Origin: Saprospiraceae bacterium | GTDB lineage: Bacteria; Bacteroidota; Bacteroidia; Chitinophagales; Saprospiraceae | NCBI GenBank assembly: GCA_016714085.1 | Contig: JADJNW010000001.1 | Coordinates: 496,001-560,000 of the forward strand | Length of the DNA stretch: 64,000 nucleotides | Direction: 5' to 3' | In this document: piece by piece, positions 25,664-33,458 of the stretch | Layout of the letters: the number at the start of each line of letters is the position of its first letter | Position numbering within the stretch: the stretch's first letter is position 1 | The notes under the pieces: generated by a model | The model's database searches: none | Told to the model about the DNA's origin: nothing | The model's input: the letters and a program-made list of their open reading frames with translations, nothing else | Program-made: the position numbers and the translations under genes

Positions 25664-27019
25664 TTACATCGCTTCTTTTCTGCGCATGATAAGTGCCGTC
25701 AGGTCTTTTGCCAATTGCTCTATATCAATATTTAGTTCCTCTTTATTTACTTTTAAAACCTGATTTTTTAGATGCACCGGAAGTTTGCTTGCGCCGCAAT
25801 AAGCGCCAGCAATTGCGCCCGTCACCGCGCCAACAGTATCATTATCTCTACCGTAATTTGTAACAAATTCTATCGATTTTTGAAAATCCATCTCACTGAA
25901 TATCAGCCCGGTAAGATTAATTAAATGAATTTCGCCCGCATGAAAAGGTGCATCTTGTAAATGTTCGTCGAGCAATTCATACACTTTTTGAGTTCGAGCA
26001 AAATACAAGGAATCGTAAGGATAATTTTTGGGCAATTTGAGTTTTAATCCTGATAAATCTTCTTTGGTGATCTGGTTCGCTTCATGCACCATGCGCTTGG
26101 CCTGCCATAGCCAACGATAAGCAACGCGACTCACCAGACGGCTTTTGAAATAATCATTCGGATCAACCGAAATAATTACATCAAGGATAGAATCCTGCGA
26201 GGGCTGAGCATTAAGAGCCGCAGCCGTCATGGATGCCGTCAATGCGCAAATGTCGCGGGCATAGCCCAAATCAAAAAGCCCCAATTTGTAGGCTTCTTCG
26301 TAAGCTACTTCCGGTTTGCCAGGATAAAATGCTCCAATAATCGGCGCGTACAGCATCCCGGCGCAAGTCATTTCGCCGCCATAAAAATGATGCAACGCAT
26401 AAGCATATTCATCAATCTTTCCTTCAGCATAAGGCTTCGCCACCAATGCCCATTCCTGTAGCCAAGCCATGCGTCGAGCGCTGATTTCAAAGGGTTCTGG
26501 CTCGAAACTATCCGTTGTTTTTAAGGATTCTATTTCCGAAAGGTATTGATTTACAATTTGTTGGGCGAAATTGCGCGGATTCAAGAATGGCGCGGCACGG
26601 GGCGAGCGTTTTGCCTCGCTTTGAATGAGAAATTGGATAGCAAAATTCTTCCAGCGAGTATCATCGGTGGTGCCGCCGGCTGGCAAATTCATATCCCACG
26701 GGCCTTCGGGCGAGGCTTCTCGGAAAACCCTTGTGAGGCTATCCACAAAACCATAATCGATCGAAATATCATTCTTGTCCCACATTTCGGTGGGAGCGCC
26801 CATCGCGTCGCCGATAGCTGAGCCTAAGAGCATTCCCAGCATACGATCATAAAGCTGGGCTTCATTATAGCTGGTGTCAAGATACATTGTCCAATCCACT
26901 TGCGAGGAGGACGGCGGTTTGGCTTCGCTGTTTGATAGTTTTTCTTTGGTGCAGGCGATTCCAATAATTATAATTGCAATAAAAATGGTGATTCTGATTA
27001 TCATAGAATATGGGTTCAC
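25664..27019 (-). CDS. ADP-ribosylglycohydrolase-family lipoprotein
   Basis: A 451-residue protein of the ADP-ribosyl-glycohydrolase (DraG/ARH) fold. The lipoprotein signal ends in IIGIACTKE. Dinuclear Mg motifs are visible: GSAIGDAMGAPTEMW, PAGGTTDDTRW and NYGRDNDTVGAVTGAIAGAYCG. Being a lipoprotein is notable, because ARH enzymes that reverse protein ADP-ribosylation are usually cytoplasmic. A periplasmic form could act on ADP-ribose conjugates outside the cytoplasm (inference). It lies 16 bases downstream of the kinase-like gene and is probably in an operon with it. Confidence 0.85.
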   Translation of the reverse strand: MNPYSMIIRITIFIAIIIIGIACTKEKLSNSEAKPPSSSQVDWTMYLDTSYNEAQLYDRMLGMLLGSAIGDAMGAPTEMWDKNDISIDYGFVDSLTRVFREASPEGPWDMNLPAGGTTDDTRWKNFAIQFLIQSEAKRSPRAAPFLNPRNFAQQIVNQYLSEIESLKTTDSFEPEPFEISARRMAWLQEWALVAKPYAEGKIDEYAYALHHFYGGEMTCAGMLYAPIIGAFYPGKPEVAYEEAYKLGLFDLGYARDICALTASMTAAALNAQPSQDSILDVIISVDPNDYFKSRLVSRVAYRWLWQAKRMVHEANQITKEDLSGLKLKLPKNYPYDSLYFARTQKVYELLDEHLQDAPFHAGEIHLINLTGLIFSEMDFQKSIEFVTNYGRDNDTVGAVTGAIAGAYCGASKLPVHLKNQVLKVNKEELNIDIEQLAKDLTALIMRRKEAM

Positions 27020-27035
27020 AAAAACAGAATAAATT

Positions 27036-28073
27036 TTATTCCAAAATCAATGTTCGTGCCTCTTCCAGCAATTCTTGTTTTTCTTTCAAATTCAAGTCAA
27101 GCGGCAGTTGTGCCAAACCAATAATTCGGCGTAGCATTTCTACCCCAATAAAAGCATGGAGCATTTCATGATCAAAATCATCTGAATATCGGTACTCTGA
27201 TTGCACTTTTTGAATAATATGATCTGGCATTTGCGCCATTTTTAAATGCGCTAAGAAAACAGCCAAATCAAATTCCGCTCTGCCAAAATAAGAAAATTCA
27301 GGGTCAATGATATATACACGCTCGTTTGCGCGAAGCCAACTGCCAGGATAATAGTCACCATGCAAAAGCGTGCCGCCGCTGCCGAGGTACACCTCCCCCA
27401 AATCCGCGATCACTTCTTTGAGTGCCGCATCATGCTTATAGCGAAGCGCGGTTTCCTGCAAACCCGGTTGAATTTGATTCAAATCAAAGCCGTTCTCTAT
27501 CAAATAAGGATAATTGAAAATATGTTCGTGATTCAAAGTTTTAAGCGCTTGATTTGCAGGATATTGCAATACTTGTTCTTTAGCAAAAGGCTGATGATGC
27601 AAATGATTCAAAAATTGAATCAGACTTTCCAAATCCTCATTTTTTAAGGTTGCACCTTTTCCATACAAAAAAGTATAATCAGCGCTTTCGCCCAAATCCT
27701 CCAAGGCTAAGGCATAATTTATCGGATCATCATATAGTAATTGTGGTGTATATTTTGTCAAAAAAGCATCTTGCTGAATGACCTGATAAAACTGCATTTC
27801 CACGCCAATACGCTCGAGCGGAGCAGCTATTTGCGGATATTTTTCTACCCAGGGGCGCGCCTGTTTGAGGATGAACGTGCGTTGATTGGTAATGATTCGT
27901 CGTACAAAATTCATATTGCCTTCACCAGGCTTCTCCATGCCAATAACTTCTTCTTGAGCATTTAACCAGTGTTGGCTTGTTAAAAAATCTTCAATTGTAG
28001 TCAATTCATCCTCAAGGAAAACAGCATTGCCTGCCAGGGTCGCAAATTGTGCCTTAAATTCCATCCTAATCAA
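27036..28073 (-). CDS. APH-fold small-molecule kinase, methylthioribose-kinase-like
   Basis: A 345-residue aminoglycoside-phosphotransferase-fold kinase. The N-lobe ATP lysine lies in RTFILKQARPW. The catalytic loop is LLHGDYYPGSWL (HGDxxxGS, as in 5-methylthioribose kinase rather than choline kinases), and the metal-binding motif is IIDPEFSYFGRAEFDLA (D-x-E instead of DFG, again MTR-kinase-like). The substrate may be methylthioribose or another sugar or amino alcohol; no other methionine-salvage gene is nearby. It probably heads an operon with the ADP-ribosylglycohydrolase gene. ATG 28064 (MEFKAQF) is an alternative start. Confidence 0.75.
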   Translation of the reverse strand: MIRMEFKAQFATLAGNAVFLEDELTTIEDFLTSQHWLNAQEEVIGMEKPGEGNMNFVRRIITNQRTFILKQARPWVEKYPQIAAPLERIGVEMQFYQVIQQDAFLTKYTPQLLYDDPINYALALEDLGESADYTFLYGKGATLKNEDLESLIQFLNHLHHQPFAKEQVLQYPANQALKTLNHEHIFNYPYLIENGFDLNQIQPGLQETALRYKHDAALKEVIADLGEVYLGSGGTLLHGDYYPGSWLRANERVYIIDPEFSYFGRAEFDLAVFLAHLKMAQMPDHIIQKVQSEYRYSDDFDHEMLHAFIGVEMLRRIIGLAQLPLDLNLKEKQELLEEARTLILE

Positions 28074-28115
28074 ATATTTTTTGGCAAGTATAATAGAAAA
28101 AAAGAGCTATTTGTT

Positions 28116-28145
28116 TAGCTTAGGTGTTATTAGCTTAGGTGTTCG
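28116..28145. repeat. Tandem 15-base duplication
   Basis: TAGCTTAGGTGTTAT is followed directly by TAGCTTAGGTGTTCG in the spacer between the kinase-like gene and glyS. Confidence 0.7.
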
Positions 28146-28245
28146 TAGGCGTGCCGACATTTTTCTAAACACAGAAAACAGAATTTATTCTTGATTCCAT
28201 TTCGATAAGCTCGATTTTTTGCGAAATTTGCGGCTTCAAAAACAG

Positions 28246-28300
28246 TTGCAAGTAAAAACTTGAAATTTCAAACATCAAACTTGCAACTTCAAACCTCAAA
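28246..28300. repeat. Degenerate word-repeat hairpin spacer (CTTGAAATTTCAA type) upstream of glyS
   Basis: GTTGCAAGT (28246-28254) pairs with ACTTGCAAC; between them is the palindrome TTGAAATTTCAA (28260-28271), followed by near-repeats TTCAAAC / TCAAAC. It ends directly at the glyS start codon and must form the 5' end of that gene's leader. Confidence 0.6.
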
Positions 28301-28302
28301 AC

Positions 28303-29855
28303 ATGAGTCAACAAGCGGATTTGTTCAAAAAACTCACTGCCCACTGCAAGGAATATGGTTTTATCTATCAATCGAGTGAAATTTATGATGGATTGAGCGC
28401 GGTGTATGACTACGGCCCGAATGGCGTTGAGTTAAAAAATAATATCAAGGAATATTGGTGGCGTTCGATGGTGCAAATGCACGAAAACATTACCGGCATT
28501 GATGCGGCGATTTTTATGCACCCCAAAACCTGGAAAGCCTCTGGTCACGTGGATGCATTCAACGATCCTTTGATTGACAATAAAGATAGTAAAAAACGCT
28601 ACCGCGCCGACCAACTCGTGGAAGGCTATTTGGACAAGATCGAAGATAAAATCAACAAGGAAGTTGAAAAAGCGCAAAAGCGTTTTGGCGACTCGTTTGA
28701 TGAAGCGATGTTCCGCCAAACAAATGAACGCGTTGTAAAATATACAACTGAATATGAGGAGGTTAGCAAGCGCTTAGCCACTGCTATGAGCGCCAACGAT
28801 ATGGCTGGCTTGAAAAACCTGATCGACGAATTGGAAATTGGTGACCCCGAAGGTGGCTCGCGCAATTGGACCGAAGTGCGCCAGTTTAACCTCATGTTCA
28901 ACACCCAATTAGGCAATATCGCGGGCGAAGAAGGCAAGCTGTACCTGCGTCCGGAGACAGCACAAGGCATTTTTGTGAATTTTTTAAATGTGCAAAAAAC
29001 GACCCGACAGAAAGTACCTTTCGGAATTGCACAGATTGGGAAGGCTTTCAGAAATGAAATCGTGGCGCGGCAATTCATTTTCCGAATGCGCGAATTCGAG
29101 CAAATGGAAATGCAGTTTTTTGTAAAACCAGGTACAGAAATTGAATGGTACAATCGTTGGAAAGAGACTCGCATGAAATGGCACTTGGCCATTGGCACGC
29201 CTGCTGAAAAATTGCGTTTTAAAGACCATGATAATTTAGCACATTATGCCAATGCAGCGGTAGATATTCAGTTTGAATTTCCTTTCGGATTCAAGGAATT
29301 GGAAGGAATTCATTCGCGTACCGACTTTGACCTGAGCAGCCACCAGGAATTATCTGGTAAGAAATTGCAGTATTTCGATCCTGAGCTAAATGAGAATTAT
29401 GTGCCGTATGTGGTGGAAACGTCTATCGGCTGCGACCGAATGTTTTTGGCGATGATTAGCAACAACCTGATCGAAGAGACCGTGCCCGATGCGCAAGGCG
29501 AGGACTCAAGTAGAACAGTACTCAAATTGCATCCGGCGCTGGCGCCTGTGAAATGCGCGGTGCTGCCACTATTGAAAAACAAGGAAGAACTCACGAGCAA
29601 GGCCGGGAAATTGTCAATCAGCTAAAATTCTCATTTTTAACGCAATACGACGAAAAAGACGCCATTGGTCGCCGTTACCGCCGCCAGGATGCGATTGGGA
29701 CGCCGTATTGCGTGACTGTTGATTTTGAAACATTGGAAGATAATACCGTGACCATCCGCGAGCGCGACTCTATGCAACAGGAGCGCGTGCCGATTGATAA
29801 AGTAGAAGAAATTGTACGTAAACATGTGGATATGAAGGCGTTGTTGATGGGATGA
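28303..29855 (+). CDS. glyS: Glycyl-tRNA synthetase, single-chain class II type (frameshifted near the 3' end)
   Basis: Charges tRNA-Gly in the cytoplasm; essential. It is the alpha2-type enzyme with class II motif 1 (YGPNGVELKNNIKEYWWRS), motif 2 (GKAFRNEIVARQFIFRMREF) and motif 3 (ETSIGCDRMFLAMI). The frame fails at GGCCGGG (29601-29607): after LTSK the expected sequence is AREIVNQLKFSFLTQYDEK, regained by adding one C. The downstream frame encodes the anticodon-binding domain end (GTPYCVTVDFETLEDNTVTIRERDSM...KHVDMKALLMG). The repaired length is about 517 residues, as expected. A real loss is unlikely in an essential gene with no second copy in view, so a sequence error is the best reading. 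A perfect terminator follows. Confidence 0.93.
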
Positions 29856-29874
29856 TAACTTGAATTATAAAAAA

Positions 29875-29908
29875 GCCTTCTAAAATATTTTAGAAGGCTT
29901 TTTTATTT
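29875..29908 (+). terminator. glyS terminator
   Basis: A perfect 24-base palindrome (half GCCTTCTAAAAT, 29875-29898) has A residues upstream and TTTTTTATTTT downstream. It can work in both directions. Confidence 0.9.
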
Positions 29909-29988
29909 TCAATAAATAGTAAAAATATTGATATGATTAAAATCTTTTTGAGATAAGAGCTTGAGCATGAAATACAAACAAAAAAAAA

Positions 29989-30037
29989 GTCGTACTTTTC
30001 ATAGTACGACCCCCAAAATTATAATCCCATGAACATA
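29989..30037. repeat. Hairpin + ATAATCCCATGAACAT element, unit 1
   Basis: The hairpin GTCGTACT / AGTACGAC (29989-30010) is followed after 10 bases by ATAATCCCATGAACAT (30021-30036). The 23 bases from AAATTATAATC to ACATAT are identical to unit 3. On the minus strand the hairpin is followed by T9 (29980-29988) and reads as a terminator. Confidence 0.65.
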
Positions 30038-30076
30038 TCCAAAATCAAAAATTTCACCAAATAATCTGTTAATATT

Positions 30077-30107
30077 TTGAATATGACAGATAAGTGGTGT
30101 ATCTTCG
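30077..30107 (+). promoter_or_regulatory. Putative promoter of a small RNA
   Basis: TTTTG with TTG at 30077-30079, a spacer of 20, then TATCTTCG (30100-30107; one mismatch to TAnnTTTG). A terminator follows 100 bases later with no gene between them. Confidence 0.4.
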
Positions 30108-30165
30108 CATCGTCAAAATCACTAAAACTACTATTGCGCTATATCAAACAAATTGTAATCTCAAC

Positions 30166-30197
30166 GCCTGAATAACAGGCATAATCCCATGAGCATG
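30166..30197. repeat. Hairpin + ATAATCCCATGAGCAT element, unit 2
   Basis: A short hairpin GCCTG AATAA CAGGC (30166-30180) is directly followed by ATAATCCCATGAGCAT (30181-30196). A more degenerate copy (AACAAATTGTAATCTCAACG) lies just upstream at 30149-30166. Confidence 0.6.
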
Positions 30198-30208
30198 ACC
30201 TAAATTCG

Positions 30209-30240
30209 GAGGCGAAGTACCAATTCGCCTCTTTTTTTTT
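30209..30240 (+). terminator. Terminator of the candidate small RNA
   Basis: The stem GAGGCGAA / TTCGCCTC (30209-30216 / 30224-30231) has a 7-base loop and is followed by T9. Confidence 0.85.
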
Positions 30241-30287
30241 GCGATGCGATTTATCTTTATTCGAGATTGAAACCTGAGAAGTGTGCA

Positions 30288-30350
30288 TCGTCCCGAACGA
30301 TTGTCCGGGACGACTTACCACCAACAAATTATAATCCCATGAACATATTC
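30288..30350. repeat. Hairpin + ATAATCCCATGAACAT element, unit 3
   Basis: The hairpin TCGTCCCG / CGGGACGA (30288-30313) has a 10-base loop and is followed after 17 bases by ATAATCCCATGAACAT (30331-30346). Its stem is unrelated in sequence to that of units 1 and 2. Confidence 0.65.
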
Positions 30351-30604
30351 AACTTTGTTTGCCAGTTCTTTTAACCAGCTTTTTTCTACTCGTCCTCATT
30401 TGCTTACCAATCACGATACAAATATGCAGCGGCTATTTGCTTAGAACAAAGACAAAAATACAGCTTTGTGAAAAAAATATCCTCGCTATATTTTAAAAAT
30501 CCATTTAAAGTCAAGCTCTTTAAATTAAGAGATGTGAATTTTATAAAAATGAAATTAAATTTTTTTTGAAAAAATATTTTCATTTTTTTTCTCCGGGTAT
30601 TGAC
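30351..30604. other. AT-rich spacer without a recognisable gene
   Basis: Very AT-rich, with long T and A runs. A 72-codon minus-strand frame here (about 30404-30622) is lysine- and phenylalanine-rich, runs into the terminator hairpin and looks like chance. Confidence 0.5.
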
Positions 30605-30638
30605 AAAAAAAGCTCCCAGCATTAGACACTGAGAGCTT
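30605..30638 (-). terminator. Terminator of the coiled-coil gene
   Basis: On the minus strand AAGCTCTCAG / CTGGGAGCTT is followed by T6, starting 27 bases after the stop of the coiled-coil gene. Confidence 0.8.
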
Positions 30639-30664
30639 TTTTATCAATTTATAATAACTGATAA

Positions 30665-32125
30665 TCAATCTTTTACCTTGTCATCGTCGCTTTCTTCTTC
30701 CGATTTTTCTTCTACTTCGGCTTCTTCCTCGTCATCCTCATCTTTATCTTCAAGAAAATCTTCCAAAGCATCTTCTACCTTTTCTTCTACCACTTCTGCC
30801 ACTGCTTTTACCGTATCTACCGCATCCTCAAAAGCGTCTTGAATTTTTTCGAGCATTGTAGTTTCTTTTTCTTCTGATGCTGGTGGCTCTGCTTCTGGTG
30901 CTTCTTCAATAACAGACTCTTCTTCTTCCTCTTTCACTACTTTTTCTCCCACTATTTGCTCAGCGGCCTTTACCAGTTTATCCTCTTCCTCTTTGAGCGC
31001 CTCTTCGCGAGCCTTCATTTCTTGCTCAATTTTCTTTTGAGCCGCTTTTTTTGCTTCTTCCATCTTCTCGCGCTCTTCTTCCTTACGGCGCTGCTGCGAC
31101 AAACGCTGTTCCAGCTCGTCCTTCGTGCCCATCATTTCATTGAGCTTATCATCCTTGGAACGGATACGTTCTTCAATCATTTTGATTTTAGCCTGGCGAA
31201 TCTGTGCTTCAAGTTGACCATCGGTTCGTTCGATTTTACGAGATTGAAAATCCAGGTCATCGCGGTCGCGCTTGATCGATCGTTCCATTTTTTCAATAGC
31301 CGAAAGCAGACCTTCATATCGACGTTGCAAACGATCACCTGGTGAACGATCTTCGCCGGTTTCCGGTCCAAAGCGCTTTTCCTTTACCGTTTTGAAGGCA
31401 GCATCCAATCGTTCCCAAACTTGCGTACGATGTTCGCGGCTTAGTTTAGAATCGCGGAATTTGCGTTGCAGATCTTTCAACTCATCAAAAATCGGTGCAA
31501 GGCGCAAGCCATCGGTCACTTTCTTCTCTACATTGCCGAGCAATTCCATAAATCGCTCGTAATTATCTTTCGATACTTTATCAAACTGCTCGTCCAGCTT
31601 AGAGCGCAGCTCTTTCATGCGTCCAAAAAGTCCGTTGATAGCGTCGCGAAGATTATCGGAATGCTCTTTGAGAAGGTTGCGATCACGCACTTGATTCTGA
31701 ACTTTGTCCCAGAATCCTTTTAGCTCATCCCAGATATCATTATCATAGGCTTCGAGCTTTTCCACTCGATCTTTGAGCTCGCCCAATTCATTGCTGTAGG
31801 CTTCGTTCAGTTTGGCAGATAGCACCATAAAGTGCCATTCGGTTTGGGCACGTTGTACCACATCGGTTCGCTCTACTTTGAGGTCTTCGGGGAGGAGGCT
31901 TTCGCTGACGGTCAATTCCCGTTCGGTCGTAGTATAACCTTCCGGAAAATCGAGCGGCGTACCGTCGCGCCATTCGTCCATCATTTTTTGATGGAATTCT
32001 TCGGTAACAACGTTTTCGGGAAAAGTATAAACATTTACCTTGTTGTCGTCCGGTCGCAATTCCAATGCAATCAATACACGTTCGTTTTGGGCATCATTTC
32101 CCCACAGCACCAACCTGGGTTTCAT
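30665..32125 (-). CDS. Large charged coiled-coil protein with acidic C-terminal tail
   Basis: A 486-residue cytoplasmic protein with no signal peptide. The N-terminal 110 residues form a small globular domain (RLVLWGNDAQNERVLIALEL, VNVYTFPENVVTEEFHQKMMDEWRDG). Residues 110-400 are nearly all helical and heptad-like (DRVEKLEAYDNDIWDELKGF; EQRLSQQRRKEEEREKMEEA). The last 100 residues are extremely acidic (EEEEESVIEEAPEAEPPASE; DKDEDDEEEAEVEEKSEEES). The middle has weak resemblance to DUF349-type helical repeats, but I cannot assign a family. It may be a scaffold or nucleic-acid-associated protein (speculation). It is a single gene with its own terminator. Confidence 0.75.
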   Translation of the reverse strand: MKPRLVLWGNDAQNERVLIALELRPDDNKVNVYTFPENVVTEEFHQKMMDEWRDGTPLDFPEGYTTTERELTVSESLLPEDLKVERTDVVQRAQTEWHFMVLSAKLNEAYSNELGELKDRVEKLEAYDNDIWDELKGFWDKVQNQVRDRNLLKEHSDNLRDAINGLFGRMKELRSKLDEQFDKVSKDNYERFMELLGNVEKKVTDGLRLAPIFDELKDLQRKFRDSKLSREHRTQVWERLDAAFKTVKEKRFGPETGEDRSPGDRLQRRYEGLLSAIEKMERSIKRDRDDLDFQSRKIERTDGQLEAQIRQAKIKMIEERIRSKDDKLNEMMGTKDELEQRLSQQRRKEEEREKMEEAKKAAQKKIEQEMKAREEALKEEEDKLVKAAEQIVGEKVVKEEEEESVIEEAPEAEPPASEEKETTMLEKIQDAFEDAVDTVKAVAEVVEEKVEDALEDFLEDKDEDDEEEAEVEEKSEEESDDDKVKD

Positions 32126-32245
32126 AGATGTTTCTCGTAATTTTCGTTATAAAAATGTAATCAAAGTAACACAAGTAACTGATTTTCTATCAAATTTAAA
32201 AAATTGACAGGCAAATGCCAACTTTTGTCGTTTTTTTCTCGAAAT

Positions 32246-32296
32246 ATTAGGTTTTGATCATAAAGATTAAAAAATTATCAACGCTTAAAACCTAAT
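32246..32296 (-). terminator. Possible terminator after asd
   Basis: ATTAGGTTTT (32246-32255) and AAAACCTAAT (32287-32296) form a 10-bp stem with a 31-base loop starting 8 bases after the asd stop. The loop is long and the T-tract weak. Confidence 0.4.
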
Positions 32297-32304
32297 CTGT
32301 CGTA

Positions 32305-33323
32305 TCAACCTGCGAGCATCGAGCTGCCAATTAGTTTATGCGCCAACAAATATTCTGCAATCTGCACCGCATTGGTAGCAGCGCCTTTGCGCAAGTTGTC
32401 AGCTACGATCCATAAGTTCAAGCCATTTTCCACCGACTCGTCCCTGCGAATTCTACCCACAAAAACTTCGTCTTTGTTCTTAGATAATAATGGCATTGGG
32501 TATTTAAAGTTATTTAGGTCATCCAACACCGCTATGCCGGGCGTTTCGCTCAATAATTTTTTCACCTCCGCTACTTCAAACGGTTTTTCAAATTCTACGT
32601 TCACTGATTCTGAATGCCCACCATCTACTGGAACGCGCACAGCCGTAGCCGTGATGCGAATGCTTTGATCACCAAGGATTTTTCTGGTCTCGTTCACCAG
32701 TTTCATTTCTTCTTTGGTGTAGTCATTTTCCAAAAAAACATCGCATTGCGGAATCACATTTTCAAAAATCGGATAATGATAAGCCATTTCTTCTTTTTCA
32801 GGCTTGAAGCCTTTCTTTTCAAGGTTGTATTGCTTCACAGCCTTCATGCCTGTGCCTGTAAAGGATTGATAAGTAGAAATAACCAACCTTTTGATGCCGT
32901 AAGCCCGATGCAAAGGCGCCAGGGTCAGCACCATTTGGATAGTCGAGCAATTCGGATTGGCGATAATTTTATCCTCGGCGGTCAATTCATTTGCATTGAT
33001 TTCCGGCACCACCAATTTTTTACTCGGATCCATGCGCCACGCAGAAGAATTATCAATAACGGTGATGCCCGCCTCCGCGAACTTGGGTGCCCATTCCAAG
33101 GATGTGCTACCGCCAGCGGAGAAAATTGCTACGTCCGGCTGTTCCCTGATAGCGTCTTCCATGCCAATAATAGTATAGGTTTTGCCATCAAAATCCATTT
33201 GTTTTCCGGCAGAGCGCTCTGAAGCGACCAGTAATAATTCTTCGTACGGAAGGTTGTGTTCTTTCAACACTTCCAGCATAACGCCACCTACCAGCCGGTG
33301 GCTCCTACAACTGCTACTTTCAT
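32305..33323 (-). CDS. asd: Aspartate-semialdehyde dehydrogenase (frameshift near the start)
   Basis: NADPH-dependent reduction of aspartyl phosphate to aspartate semialdehyde, for lysine/diaminopimelate, threonine and methionine. ATG 33321-33323 begins MKVAVVGATG, the Rossmann dinucleotide motif. Then CCGGCTGG lacks one C; restoring it gives GATGLVGGVMLEVLKEHN and joins the main frame. The active-site Cys lies in ANPNCSTIQMV, and the catalytic His region is VRVPVDGGHSESVNVEF. The repaired length is 339 residues, standard. As a cell-wall precursor gene it should be essential, which favours a sequence error. The upstream spacer contains a 13-bp inverted word repeat. Confidence 0.92.
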
Positions 33324-33351
33324 TTTTATTCAGTTTTAATGTTCCAAGTCG

Positions 33352-33385
33352 TAAGTTTCAAGTTTTTGAAATAACTTGAAACTTA
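33352..33385. repeat. Word-repeat hairpin spacer (AAGTTTCAAGTT type)
   Basis: TAAGTTTCAAGTT (33352-33364) and AACTTGAAACTTA (33373-33385) form a perfect 13-bp stem with an 8-base loop, flanked by more degenerate copies of the same word. Confidence 0.75.
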
Positions 33386-33458
33386 AAACTTAAAACTTTT
33401 CAACCCAATTTAGCCGCGCAAATATACGGGCATTCTTAGTTTATTGCTATTTTTGAAT

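Larger units (their letters stand above)
30108..30240 (+). ncRNA. Candidate small RNA of about 130 nt
   Basis: No protein-coding frame of any size is present, yet the stretch lies between a promoter-like site (30077-30107) and an excellent terminator (30209-30240). It contains unit 2 of the hairpin + ATAATCCCATGAGCAT element. It does not match an RNA family I can name. The only ATG-initiated peptide is four codons (MSMT), ending just before the terminator. Confidence 0.35.

Noticed and set aside
30139..30327. 62-codon minus-strand frame across the small-RNA candidate
   Set aside because: It spans the terminator and two repeat units and has no family-like residues or start signal; overlap by chance.
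30029..30372. Tiny peptides starting at the ATG of each ATAATCCCATGAACAT motif
   Set aside because: Lengths 11, 4 and 11 codons with unrelated sequences; coding selection is not supported, although the ATG conservation is noted.
29856..30604. CRISPR array suggested by repeated motif and hairpins
   Set aside because: Only three copies, unequal spacing (about 150 bases) and no unique spacers of constant size; no cas gene in the window.
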